From NCBI GenBank assembly GCA_009840965.1, contig VXMT01000226.1, positions 1,930 through 36,830 on the forward strand: a stretch of 34,901 bases of DNA, in the 5' to 3' direction. Position numbers and translations under genes: made by a program. The notes below the pieces were generated by a model. It searched no databases, was not told the origin of the DNA, and saw only the letters and a list, made by a program, of their open reading frames with translations. Shown here in pieces: positions 1-9,274 of this stretch. Position 1 is the first letter of the stretch. Every line of letters starts with the position of its first letter. This DNA comes from Chloroflexota bacterium. Lineage in GTDB: Bacteria; Chloroflexota; Dehalococcoidia; UBA2979.

Positions 1-73
1 GGTCGCGGGCCCGTCAAACACAACCCCGGGCCGGCGCTGCCCGCCGGGCGTGCTGTTCGGATCCTCGCGGGGC

Positions 74-862
74 CTAGCGGCCGTGGAAGATCGGCTGGCG
101 CTTCTCGGCGAAGGCGGCGGCGGCCTCGCGCGTGTCGTCCAGCTTCATCAGCCCCTGCATGGCCTGCGGGAAGGCGATGCCGAACTGGTAGCTCTCCGGG
201 CGCGGCCGCGCCATCATCAGCTGCTGCTTCGTGACCTGGACGTGGACCGGCGGCAGGCCGGCGATCTCCTGCGCCAGCTCCATCGCGGTGCCCATGATGT
301 CCTCGGGCGCGACGACGTGGTTGACGAGGCCCAGCTCGTAGGCGCGCTGCGCCGTGATCTGGTGGCCGCGCAGCACGATCTCGGAGCCGGGCAGCCAGGG
401 CAGGTTGTTGAGGATCGGCACGAAGGCCGGGCCGATGATGCCGGTCGGCAGCTCGGACATGGCGAAGCGGGCGTTGTCCGCGGAGACGACGATGTCGGAG
501 CCGCAGCACATGTACCAGCCGGCGCCCCAGGCGCCGCCCTGCACGGCGGAGATGATCGGCTTGTCGGTCTCCGGCACCAGGTAGAGGCCGAAGATCTCGG
601 CGCGGGAGGCGCCGCGCGCGCCCATGGTGTTACCGCCCCGCTCGGCCTGCTCGCGGATGTCGCGGCCGGCGCAGAAGATGCGGCCCTCGGCGCTGAGCAC
701 GACGCAGCGCACGTTGTCGTCGGCCATCGCCTCCATCCAGGCGCCGCCGAGCTCGTCGCCCATCTGCTCGCCGAAGGCGTTGAGCCGCTCGGGCCGGTTC
801 ATGATGATGTTGGCGACGTGACCGTCCACCTCGTACTTGACGTACTCTGCCTCGTAGGCCAT
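74..862 (-). CDS. Enoyl-CoA hydratase/isomerase (crotonase) family protein, paralogue 1
   Basis: 262 aa ORF; NRPERLNAFG, GRIFCAGRDIREQ, GGAWGAGWYMCCGSDIV and ARFAMSELPTGIIG are crotonase-fold landmarks. Confidence 0.9.
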   Translation of the reverse strand: MAYEAEYVKYEVDGHVANIIMNRPERLNAFGEQMGDELGGAWMEAMADDNVRCVVLSAEGRIFCAGRDIREQAERGGNTMGARGASRAEIFGLYLVPETDKPIISAVQGGAWGAGWYMCCGSDIVVSADNARFAMSELPTGIIGPAFVPILNNLPWLPGSEIVLRGHQITAQRAYELGLVNHVVAPEDIMGTAMELAQEIAGLPPVHVQVTKQQLMMARPRPESYQFGIAFPQAMQGLMKLDDTREAAAAFAEKRQPIFHGR

Positions 863-1118
863 CTGCGCTCCCTGTTCCTCGCTCCTGCGTCTGTCCGATG
901 CTCGTTCGCTGCCGCTCGCCGCGGGTCCGGGCGCCGACCGAACCGGCGGCGTGCCCGAACACTCCGCGACCGGCCCGCACCCTACACGACGAGCCGGACA
1001 GCGGCAACGCGCGCGAGCGCCCGGCGCGCCGCGTTGCGCCGAGCCGTGCTATACCGGCTCGGGCCGCCGCCGCACTGATGCCGGCGCGCAGCGGCGCAGC
1101 GTGGACGGGAGCAGCGAG

Positions 1119-2210
1119 ATGCAATCGAAAGCCGCGATCTTCACCGAGCCGGGCCAGCCACTTCTCGTCGAGGACGTCGAGTACGGCGAGCCGGGGCCGG
1201 GCGAGGTGCTGGTGCGCAACTTCGCCTCCGGCATCTGCCACTCGCAGTTGCACCAGATGCACGGCCCGCGCGCCGTGCCCGGCCCCTTCATGCTCGGCCA
1301 CGAGGCGACGAGCGAGGTCGTCGCGGTCGGCGAGGGCGTCGAACACGTCGCTACGGGCGATATCGTCTTCCTCACCTGGATCCCGCGCGACGCCGCGCCC
1401 GGCGACGGCCAGCCACCGCAGCTCACCGGCGAGATTCGCTGGCGAGGCGAGAACATCGCGCGCATGATCTACACCTGGTCGGAGCACTCCCTCGCCCGCC
1501 AGGAGTACGTCGTGCGCGTGCCCGACGACGTGGCCCGCGACGTGACCAGCATCATCGGCTGCGCCGTGATGACGGGCGCGGGCGCCGTGCTCAACACGGC
1601 GAACGTGCAGCGCGGCCAGTCCGCCGCCGTCTTCGGCGTCGGCGGCGTCGGGCTGTCCGCGATCAGCGCGCTCGCCGTGCGCGAGGCGGACCCGATCATC
1701 GCCGTCGACCTCGACGACGAGAAGCTGGAGCTGGCGAGGCGCTTCGGCGCGACGGTCGGCGTGAACGCCGCCGATCGCGACGCGGTGACCGCGATCGGCG
1801 AGCTGACGGGGCCGGGCACGACGAACTGGTTCAACCAGCCGACGAGCGGGCTGGAGTTCGCCTTCGACTGCATCGGCAAGGAGATCACGATGCACCAGAT
1901 CGCCGAGGCGGTGCGGCCCGGCGACATCACGAACACGCGCGGCGGCACGGCGGTGCTGGTCGGCGTGCCGGACGGCGAGGCCTCGCTCAACATGCTCGAT
2001 ATCCTGCGGGGCGAGAAGCGCTTCATCGGCTCCTACGGCGGCTCCTGCCGCCCCGATCGCGACTTCCCGGAGTTCATCCGCTGGCACAAGGAGGGAATGC
2101 TCGACCTCGACTTGCTGGTCAGCGAGCGCGTCGCCCTCGACGACATCAACGACGCCACGGAGCGCCTGCGCCGCGGCGAGATCGCCGGCCGCTCGATCAT
2201 CGAGTTCTAG
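1119..2210 (+). CDS. Zinc-type alcohol dehydrogenase family protein (MDR superfamily)
   Basis: Internal ATG of ORF 951..2210 (MQSKAAIFTEPGQPLLVEDVEYGEPGPGEVLV); GHEATSEVVAVGEGV and nucleotide-binding GVGGVGLSAI motifs. Confidence 0.88.
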   Translation: MQSKAAIFTEPGQPLLVEDVEYGEPGPGEVLVRNFASGICHSQLHQMHGPRAVPGPFMLGHEATSEVVAVGEGVEHVATGDIVFLTWIPRDAAPGDGQPPQLTGEIRWRGENIARMIYTWSEHSLARQEYVVRVPDDVARDVTSIIGCAVMTGAGAVLNTANVQRGQSAAVFGVGGVGLSAISALAVREADPIIAVDLDDEKLELARRFGATVGVNAADRDAVTAIGELTGPGTTNWFNQPTSGLEFAFDCIGKEITMHQIAEAVRPGDITNTRGGTAVLVGVPDGEASLNMLDILRGEKRFIGSYGGSCRPDRDFPEFIRWHKEGMLDLDLLVSERVALDDINDATERLRRGEIAGRSIIEF

Positions 2211-2220
2211 TGGCGAGGCG

Positions 2221-3018
2221 CTAGCGGCCCCGGAACACCGGCGTGCGCCGCTCGGCGAAGGCGGCCGCGGCCTCTCGCGTGTCCTCGAGCGTCATCAGGC
2301 CCTGGAAGGCCTGCGGGAACGCGATGTCGAACTGGTAGGTGGCGGGCCGGCGGCGCGCCATCATCAGCTGCTGCTTGGTCACCTGCACGTGCACCGGCGG
2401 CAGCCCCGCGATCTCCTCGGCGAGGTCGCGCGCGGTGCTCAGCACCGCGTCCGCGGGGACGACGTGGTTGACGAGGCCGAGTGCATGGGCCCGCTCTGCC
2501 GAGACCTGGTGGCCGCGCAGCACGATCTCCGAGCCGGGCAGCCAGGGGAGGTTGTTGAGGATCGGCACGAACGCCGGCCCGATGATGCCCGTCGGGAGGT
2601 GGGACATCGCGAAGCGGGCGTCGGCGGCGGCGACCACGATGTCGCTGCCGCAGCACATGAACCAGCCCGCGCCCCAGGCGCCGCCGCGCACGGCGGCGAT
2701 GATCGGCTTGTCCGTCTCGGGCACGTGGAAGAAACCGAGGACGTCTGCGCGCGAGGCGGCGACGCGGCCGTCGGAGCGCCGCTGCCGCCCCTCGAGCTCT
2801 CGCTGCTCGCGGATGTCGCGACCGGCGCAGAAGACGCGGCCCTCGCCGGTGAGGATGACGCAGCGCACATCGTCGTCGCCCATCGCCTCGAGCCAGGCCC
2901 CGCCGAGCTCGTCGGCGGTCTGCTCGCCGAACGCGTTGAGCCGCTCCGGGCGGTTCATCGTGATCGTGGCGACGTGGCCGTCCAGCTCGTACCTGACGAA
3001 CTCCGCCTCGTAAGCCAT
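2221..3018 (-). CDS. Crotonase family protein, paralogue 2
   Basis: Starts at internal Met MAYEAEFVRYELDGHVATITMNRPERLNAFGEQ; clearly paralogous to 74..862. Confidence 0.9.
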   Translation of the reverse strand: MAYEAEFVRYELDGHVATITMNRPERLNAFGEQTADELGGAWLEAMGDDDVRCVILTGEGRVFCAGRDIREQRELEGRQRRSDGRVAASRADVLGFFHVPETDKPIIAAVRGGAWGAGWFMCCGSDIVVAAADARFAMSHLPTGIIGPAFVPILNNLPWLPGSEIVLRGHQVSAERAHALGLVNHVVPADAVLSTARDLAEEIAGLPPVHVQVTKQQLMMARRRPATYQFDIAFPQAFQGLMTLEDTREAAAAFAERRTPVFRGR

Positions 3019-3041
3019 CGGGGGACCGCTCCTCCCGCTCG

Positions 3042-3989
3042 CTACGCCTCGCCGGTCAGGAACCTGCGGGGCACCTCGATCATCATCAGGTCGATCGTGT
3101 CCTGCGGGAGGCCGTCCCCCAGCAGCGCGGGGATCGCGGTGGTGGAGAGGAAGGTCCAGCCGTTCGGGCCCGTCGGGTCGTGCGGCACCTCGGTCTGGCC
3201 GACGCGCAGCAGCGGCGTCGTGCCGTCGTGGCCGAGCATGATCTTGTCCGCGTAGCCGCGCCGGATCAGCTCCTTCACGCTCGCGTTGCGCTCCTCCCAG
3301 CTGGCCCGCCCCGGGCGGCCGGGGTAGCGATCCATCGAGAGGTAGACGCCGGCCTTCAGCAGGTCCTCGAGGTAGTCGACATCCGTCGTGTCGGCGGAGT
3401 GGCCGATCGCGACGCGGTCCATCGGCACGCCCTCCTCCTGGAAGATCTCGACCTGGCGGCGGCCCACCTCGAGCAGCGCCCAGTGGTGCGTCGAGATCGG
3501 GGTGCCGGTCCGCTTGCAGGCGCGCGCCGCGCCCCGGATCGTCGTGTCGTACGCCTCGGTGACGCCCTCCATGTCGTTGGCGACCTTGATCGCGCCGGCC
3601 CTGATGTCGGTGTCGCCGATCCCGACTTCGATCTCGCGCACGAAGATCTCGGCGATCTCGTCCGGCTCGCGGTTGGTGAAGGACATCGGGGCGACGCGCC
3701 ACATGCCGGTCGCGCAGACGACCTGCATGCCGGACAGCTCCGACATCTCGCGCATCAGCGCCACGTCGCGCCCGAGGTCCGGCGTCGTCAGGTCGATCAG
3801 CGTCTGCACGCCCACGGCCCGCGCGGCGGTGAGCCGCTCGAGCATCACGCGGCGGCTCGCGTCGAAGTCGTACATCCACGGATACCAGACGTTGTCCGCG
3901 CTCTGGCAGGTGAAGACGTGCTCGTGGCTGAGCGTGAACCCCAGCTCGCTGCCGTCAATCGGTCCAAGAACGGTCTCAACCTGCGCCAT
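3042..3989 (-). CDS. Phosphotriesterase-family (amidohydrolase superfamily) protein
   Basis: 315 aa; N-terminal LGFTLSHEHVF metal site, AGAIKVAND (candidate bridging Lys), ISTHH, IGHSADTTD, MLGHDG. Confidence 0.85.
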   Translation of the reverse strand: MAQVETVLGPIDGSELGFTLSHEHVFTCQSADNVWYPWMYDFDASRRVMLERLTAARAVGVQTLIDLTTPDLGRDVALMREMSELSGMQVVCATGMWRVAPMSFTNREPDEIAEIFVREIEVGIGDTDIRAGAIKVANDMEGVTEAYDTTIRGAARACKRTGTPISTHHWALLEVGRRQVEIFQEEGVPMDRVAIGHSADTTDVDYLEDLLKAGVYLSMDRYPGRPGRASWEERNASVKELIRRGYADKIMLGHDGTTPLLRVGQTEVPHDPTGPNGWTFLSTTAIPALLGDGLPQDTIDLMMIEVPRRFLTGEA

Positions 3990-4075
3990 CTTGTCCTCCG
4001 CTTCTCGCCGCGTGCACCTGAGCGGCGGCGCCGTCAGGATATGCTCTCGGCGCGAATCTTGCGGGAGGCACGGCG

Positions 4076-5794
4076 ATGGCGGTCGATCGGGTGCTCGTCG
4101 AGAAGCACGTCACGGTCACGATGCGCGACGGCGTCGAGACGCGCGGCGACCTCTACCGGCCCGCCGAGGGCGCGCCCGTCCCCGGTATCGTCTGCCGCAC
4201 GCCCTACGACAAGGAGGCGATCGGCGCCACGCGCGTCCTGCCCGCGCCGCTCAAGTTCGCCGAGGCCGGCTACGCCGTGCTCGTCGTCGACGTACGCGGC
4301 CGCTACTCCTCGGACGGCGTGTTCGAGCCCTTCCACAACGAGGGCCGCGACGGCTACGACACGGTCGAGTGGCTGGCCGCGCAGCCGTTCTGCGACGGCA
4401 ACGTCGGCATCTTCGGCCTCTCCTACTACGGCGCGACGACGCTGCTGGCGACACGCGAGCAGCCGCCCTCGCTGCGCTGCGCCGCCGCGATCATCACCGC
4501 CAGCGACTACTTCGACGACTGGACGCACTACGGCGGGGCGCTGCAGCTCGGCTTCAGCGGCACCTGGGGCATGGGCCTCGCCGCCGCCCAGTTGCTGCGC
4601 GAGGACAGCGCCGCCTCCGAGGCCGACGCGGAGGCGCTCGCCCTCGCGATGGCCTCGCCGCTGGAGACACTGGCCCACCGGCCGTTGAGCGAAATGCCGG
4701 GCATGTCGATCCCCGGCGTCGCGCCCTACTGGGCGGAGTGGCTGGAGCACGACCGCCGCGACGAGCACTGGGAGGCGCTGAGGCTCTCAAGAGACTACGC
4801 CGACTTCCGGGTGCCCGTGATGCACGTCGGTGGCTGGTTCGACCTCTTCACGCTCGGCACCGTGCGCAACTTCCAGGGCATGCACGCCGCGGGCGTCGCC
4901 GAGCAGCGGCTCTGGATGGGGCCCTGGTCGCACACCTCGTACGAGCGCTACCACGGCGAGGTCGATTTCGGCGGGACCGCGCCGGTCGGGCTCTGCGGCA
5001 TCGACCTGGCCTACCTCGCCTTCTTCGACGAGCACCTGCGCGGGTTGGCCCCCGAGGAGCCGCAGCCGACCGTGCGCTACTTCCTGATGGGCTCGAACGA
5101 GTGGCGCGACGCCACCGCCTGGCCGCCCGCGGAGGCGCGCGAGCAGGCGCGCTACCTGCGCTCGGGCGGCGAGGCGCACGGCGCGCGCGGCGACGGCCGC
5201 CTCGAGGACGCACCTGCGGAAGGTGACGAGCCGGCCGACCGCTACCTCTACGACCCGGAGCGGCCCGTGCCGACCGAGGGCGGCTCGCTGCTCCAGCAGT
5301 CGGTCGGCCAGCCGGGCCCGCGTGATCAGTCGCAGATCGAGGCGCGCGACGACGTGCTTTGCTACACCACCGCGCCGCTCGAGCGGCCGCTCACGGTCGC
5401 CGGACCGGTCACGGTCGAGCTGTGGGCCGTCACCGACGCGCCGGACACGGACTGGACGGCCAAGCTCGTCGTCGTCGAGCCGGACGGGCGCACGATCTCG
5501 CTCTGCGACGGCATCCGCCGCGCCAGCTTCCGCGAGTCGCTCACGGACCCCTCGCCGGTGACGCCGGGCGAGGCCTACCGCTACGAGATCGAGCTGGGCA
5601 GCACGGCCTACCGCTTCGGTACGGGTGACCGCCTGCGCCTGCAGGTCTCAAGCTCGAACTTCCCGCGCTTCGACGCCAACCCGAACACCGGCGAGCCCTC
5701 GTGGAAGGCCGTCGGGACGCGTCCGGCCGTGCAACAGGTGCTGCACGACGCCGCGCACCCCTCGGCGCTGCGCCTCTGGCGGCTGGACGAGTAA
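4076..5794 (+). CDS. CocE/NonD family hydrolase (X-Pro dipeptidyl-peptidase-like)
   Basis: 572 aa; MRDGVETRGDLYRP, RTPYDKEA, DVRGRYSSDG, GLSYYGATTLLA nucleophile elbow, MHVGGWFD; C-terminal jelly-roll domain. Confidence 0.9.
   Translation: MAVDRVLVEKHVTVTMRDGVETRGDLYRPAEGAPVPGIVCRTPYDKEAIGATRVLPAPLKFAEAGYAVLVVDVRGRYSSDGVFEPFHNEGRDGYDTVEWLAAQPFCDGNVGIFGLSYYGATTLLATREQPPSLRCAAAIITASDYFDDWTHYGGALQLGFSGTWGMGLAAAQLLREDSAASEADAEALALAMASPLETLAHRPLSEMPGMSIPGVAPYWAEWLEHDRRDEHWEALRLSRDYADFRVPVMHVGGWFDLFTLGTVRNFQGMHAAGVAEQRLWMGPWSHTSYERYHGEVDFGGTAPVGLCGIDLAYLAFFDEHLRGLAPEEPQPTVRYFLMGSNEWRDATAWPPAEAREQARYLRSGGEAHGARGDGRLEDAPAEGDEPADRYLYDPERPVPTEGGSLLQQSVGQPGPRDQSQIEARDDVLCYTTAPLERPLTVAGPVTVELWAVTDAPDTDWTAKLVVVEPDGRTISLCDGIRRASFRESLTDPSPVTPGEAYRYEIELGSTAYRFGTGDRLRLQVSSSNFPRFDANPNTGEPSWKAVGTRPAVQQVLHDAAHPSALRLWRLDE
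5760..5794 (+). repeat. Left copy of direct repeat flanking the NYN gene (native CocE 3' end, ...SALRLWRLDE*)
   Basis: cctcggcgctgcgcctctggcggctggacgagtaa aligns with 6891..6925 with few mismatches. Confidence 0.8.
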
Positions 5795-6018
5795 GCCTCA
5801 ACGTCACCGGCGGTCAAGGGGAGAACTCGGACACTCGACCGCGGCCTCGCAATGCGCGGGTTTGGGAACGGGATGCGACTCGGCGTTGATCGGAGTGCGC
5901 CTATGTGCGAGATTAGGATATCTGTTCGCCTCGCGGCTTGAGCGGCTGACGAACCGAAGGCGTGCTGCGCGGAGCGCGCTCATGGCGCGAATCTTCACGG
6001 TTAGGGGGGCTGGTCGGA

Positions 6019-6861
6019 ATGGGCATCTCTGGAGGGGGCGCCTACCTGGGCCCGCAGGAGGTCAGATACCTCTTCGTCGACGGTGGCTATCTGAGGAAGG
6101 TCGCGGAGAAGTTCAGCCGCGAGTTCTTCGACGGGGCCGACCTACCCATCAACTACCAAGCGCTCGGCAGCCAATTCACGAGGTGCTTCTACTACGACTG
6201 TCTTCCCGCCCAGTCAGCGAACGGGGAATCGGTCACTAACGATGCGCGCCTGGAACGGCAGCGCGAGCAGCTGAGCGAGATTCGGTCGCTTCATGGGTGG
6301 CACGTCGTGGAGGGCGTCATGGCTGGCACCGGCAATCGGGCGCGCCAGAAACAAGTGGATGTCCACATAGCCGTCGACCTCTTGACGCACTCTTACCGGA
6401 AGAACATGCACCGGGCGGCGTTCATCGCTGGCGACCAGGACTTCAAGCCGCTCGTCGAGGCAGTCGTTCGCGACGGGATGCTCATCGAGATTTGGTTTGA
6501 GAGATCATCGGCGAGCCGCGACCTGCTCGATGCTGCGGACGGCCGGAAGCCTCTCGACTTGTACGAGTTCTATCGATACTTGGAGAGGCCATTCAAGGAT
6601 GCGCATCCACTGCCGAAGCGGTGGGTCAATGAGTCGTGGAGGGTCATGGCGGGGGAACTCCAGCGGTCCGGGGAGTGCCGTGAAGGTTCTGTTGACCTGT
6701 ACTGCCACGGTGGTGAGTACACGATCGTCGGCCCCAGCCAAGGCGGCGGAGGTCGCTACCGTTGCATGGGGTACGACAATCTTGATCTGCTCGAGCGAGT
6801 CTTCGCGTCGCAATTCGGCGAGATCACGTGGCGGAAGGCTCCCGTAGCCCCGACGGGCTAA
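6019..6861 (+). CDS. NYN (PIN-like) domain putative RNase
   Basis: ORF 5962..6861, probable start near MGISGGGAYLGPQEVRYLFVDGGYLRKV; acidic-site pattern LFVDGGYL ... QVDVHIAVDLL ... AFIAGDQDFKPLV. Start codon uncertain. Visibly lower GC than neighbours. Confidence 0.75.
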   Translation: MGISGGGAYLGPQEVRYLFVDGGYLRKVAEKFSREFFDGADLPINYQALGSQFTRCFYYDCLPAQSANGESVTNDARLERQREQLSEIRSLHGWHVVEGVMAGTGNRARQKQVDVHIAVDLLTHSYRKNMHRAAFIAGDQDFKPLVEAVVRDGMLIEIWFERSSASRDLLDAADGRKPLDLYEFYRYLERPFKDAHPLPKRWVNESWRVMAGELQRSGECREGSVDLYCHGGEYTIVGPSQGGGGRYRCMGYDNLDLLERVFASQFGEITWRKAPVAPTG

Positions 6862-6890
6862 CGTCCAGGATCTCGGTAGTTGGCCGGTAG

Positions 6891-6925
6891 CCTCGGCGCT
6901 ACGGCTCTGGCTGCTGGACGAGTAG
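6891..6925 (+). repeat. Right copy of CocE 3'-end direct repeat (SALRLWLLDE*)
   Basis: cctcggcgctacggctctggctgctggacgagtag; encodes SALRLWLLDE-stop in the equivalent frame but has no upstream CocE coding region. Confidence 0.8.
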
Positions 6926-6945
6926 CGCCCGCGCGGCGCTCGCGG

Positions 6946-7824
6946 TCAGGCCTTCGGCCGCATTCCGATCTCGCGCGGCGGCATGCCGAGGATGGCGCGC
7001 GCCTCGTCGGGCGTCGCCACCTCGCGGCCGGCCATGTGCGTCATCTCGACGGCCATCTCGACGTGCTCGACGTTCGTGTAGGCGTCGGCGCCGCGTTTGC
7101 CGTCGAGCATCGGGTTCTCGCCGATGCCGGTGCGGATATGGCCGCCGGTGGCGGCGGCGAGCAGGCTCGTGCGGCGCAGCGTCGGCTCGCCCGGAATGCC
7201 GTCGTAGACGGTGTTGAACCACTGGCAGGTCACCCCGGAGGGCACGAGGTCGAGGTACATCTTGAGGCCGTCGAGGCCGGCCGGCGGGCCGAGCGAGAAC
7301 TCGTTCCAGAAGATCTTGAGGGCCAGCGTGTCGTCGATCAGGCCCTGCTCGCGGAGGCGTGCGATGTGCCGCATGTGGCCGACGTGCCGCACGCCGATGC
7401 TGTAGCTGACGTTGAGCGCCCGCAGATCCTCGATGAACTTCGCGACGAAGCTCACGTCGTGCCCGGTGATGCCTTCCTCCGGGAAGATGTCAACCGTCGC
7501 CAGCTCCAGGCCCTCTTCCTCGTTGCGCGCCAGCTCGAAGAGGTGCGAGGTGTTCTCCTCGTGGGCGCCGCGCTGCGTCGGGTAGACCAGCACGTCCGGG
7601 CACTCCTCGCGGATCAGGCGGTAGCACTCGAGGTACATCTCCGTCCCGTGCTGCCAGAGGTTCTCGCCCTCCTCGTCGCGCGGGTGGTAGTGGATGATCG
7701 CGGCGCCCGCCTTCGCGGCGGCGATGCCGTCGCGCGCGCCTTCCTCGGGCCCGTAGGGGACGTGCGGGTTGTCCTCCTTGCGCGCCGACTCGTTGATCGA
7801 AGCCTCGATGATCAGCTTGTCCAT
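6946..7824 (-). CDS. BKACE family (DUF849, 3-keto-5-aminohexanoate cleavage-like) enzyme
   Basis: 292 aa; KLIIEASINES...NPHVPYGPEEGARDGIAAAKAGAAIIHYHPRDEEG. Confidence 0.85.
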   Translation of the reverse strand: MDKLIIEASINESARKEDNPHVPYGPEEGARDGIAAAKAGAAIIHYHPRDEEGENLWQHGTEMYLECYRLIREECPDVLVYPTQRGAHEENTSHLFELARNEEEGLELATVDIFPEEGITGHDVSFVAKFIEDLRALNVSYSIGVRHVGHMRHIARLREQGLIDDTLALKIFWNEFSLGPPAGLDGLKMYLDLVPSGVTCQWFNTVYDGIPGEPTLRRTSLLAAATGGHIRTGIGENPMLDGKRGADAYTNVEHVEMAVEMTHMAGREVATPDEARAILGMPPREIGMRPKA

Positions 7825-7864
7825 CGCCCGCTCCTCCCGCTCGCCCCGCGCCGCCCGGAACCGC

Positions 7865-9061
7865 TCAGCGCGCGGCGGTCACGCCCTTGTCGTGCAGTTG
7901 CTCGATGTCCGGCCAGTCGTAGCCGAGCTCGAGCAGGATCTCCTCGGTGTGCTGGCCCAGCTCCGGCGCGGGCGCGCGCACGCCGCCCGGCGTCTCGCTG
8001 AGCTGCACCGACATGCCGATCGTGCGGTGGCCGGGGAAGGTCGGGTGATCGAGGTCGATCAGGTAGCCGTTCTGCCAGTGCTGCGGCTCGGCGGACACGC
8101 CCGCGTAGTCGTAGACCGGACCGCAGGGAACCTCCGCCTCGACGAGGGCGGCCAGCCACTCCTCGCGCGGCTTCGTGGCGAAGACGGCGCTCAGCTCCCC
8201 GGCCAGCCACGCGCCGTTGTCGAAGCGCGCGAAGGGGTCCGCGGAGCGCGGATCGTCGATCAGGTCCTCGCGCTCCATCACGCGGCAGATCCTCGGCCAG
8301 AACTTCGGATCGAGGCCGGCGATGGTGAACCACTCGCCGTCGGAGGCCTGGTACCAGCTGAACGCGGCGTTGCGCGAGGCGCCGGGATTGCGCCGCTCCT
8401 GCTTGCCGGTGTGCAGGTAGGTGAGCAGCGAGAAGCCCTGCAGCGAGATCATCGCGCCGAGCTGGGAGACGTCCACCTTCTGGCCCACGCCGAAGCGCTC
8501 GCGGGCGAGCAGCGCCGTCATCACGCCGTAGGCGAGCGTCATCCCGCCGACCTGGTCGGCGAGCCCCCAGGCAACCGAGGTGGGCGTCGCTCCCGGTCCG
8601 CCGCCCTGCGCGACGAGGGCGCCGCTCATGCCCTGCGCGACGTGGTCGAAGGAGCCGCGGCTGCTCCACTCGCCGTCCGGGCCGAAGCCGCTGTTGACCG
8701 CGTAGATCAGCCGCGGGTTGAGCGGCGCCATCTCGTCGTAGCCGATCCTGAGGCGGTCGAGGACGCCGGGGCGGAAGTTCTCCACCACCACGTCGACCTT
8801 CGGCACCAGCTTGCGGATGACCTCACGGCCCTCCTCGGTGCGGAGCTCGAGCGTGATGCTGCGCTTGCCGCGGTTGAGCGCCTCGAAGTAGGCGGAGAAG
8901 CCGTCGGGCAGCCGCATGACGGAGCGGCCCGGGTCGCCGTCGCCGGGCAGCTCCACCTTGAGCACCTCGGCGCCCATGTCGGCGAGCAGTTGCGTGCCGT
9001 GTGGTCCGTTCTGGTAGCGGGTGAAGTCGAGGATGCGGATCCCCTCGAGGGGTGACGGCAT
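7865..9061 (-). CDS. CaiB/BaiF family (class III) CoA transferase
   Basis: Internal Met of ORF 7865..11860: MPSPLEGIRILDFTRYQNGPHGTQLLADMGAEVLKVELPGDGDPGR; NRGKRSITLEL; ENFRPGVLDRLRIGYDEM. Confidence 0.92.
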   Translation of the reverse strand: MPSPLEGIRILDFTRYQNGPHGTQLLADMGAEVLKVELPGDGDPGRSVMRLPDGFSAYFEALNRGKRSITLELRTEEGREVIRKLVPKVDVVVENFRPGVLDRLRIGYDEMAPLNPRLIYAVNSGFGPDGEWSSRGSFDHVAQGMSGALVAQGGGPGATPTSVAWGLADQVGGMTLAYGVMTALLARERFGVGQKVDVSQLGAMISLQGFSLLTYLHTGKQERRNPGASRNAAFSWYQASDGEWFTIAGLDPKFWPRICRVMEREDLIDDPRSADPFARFDNGAWLAGELSAVFATKPREEWLAALVEAEVPCGPVYDYAGVSAEPQHWQNGYLIDLDHPTFPGHRTIGMSVQLSETPGGVRAPAPELGQHTEEILLELGYDWPDIEQLHDKGVTAAR

Positions 9062-9274
9062 GAGCTGCTCCTTCCGCGCCGCGATCGGCCACGATCGGGC
9101 GCGTGCCGTTCGTCGTTCTCCGGAGCAAGACTTAGCACAGACGGAGATCGCCTGTCGCGCCCGCAGGCCCGGCTGCCCTCGGGCATCGGAACAACGGGTG
9201 GATTCGCTACAATGCACGGCGGATCGCGCCGCAGACGCCGCGAACGCCGAGCGCCCGACGAAGGAGAGCAGCGC

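Noticed and set aside
5795-6890. Classic transposon insertion carrying the NYN gene
   Set aside because: No transposase and no terminal inverted repeats seen; the flanking repeats are diverged gene-end homologies, not an identical target-site duplication.
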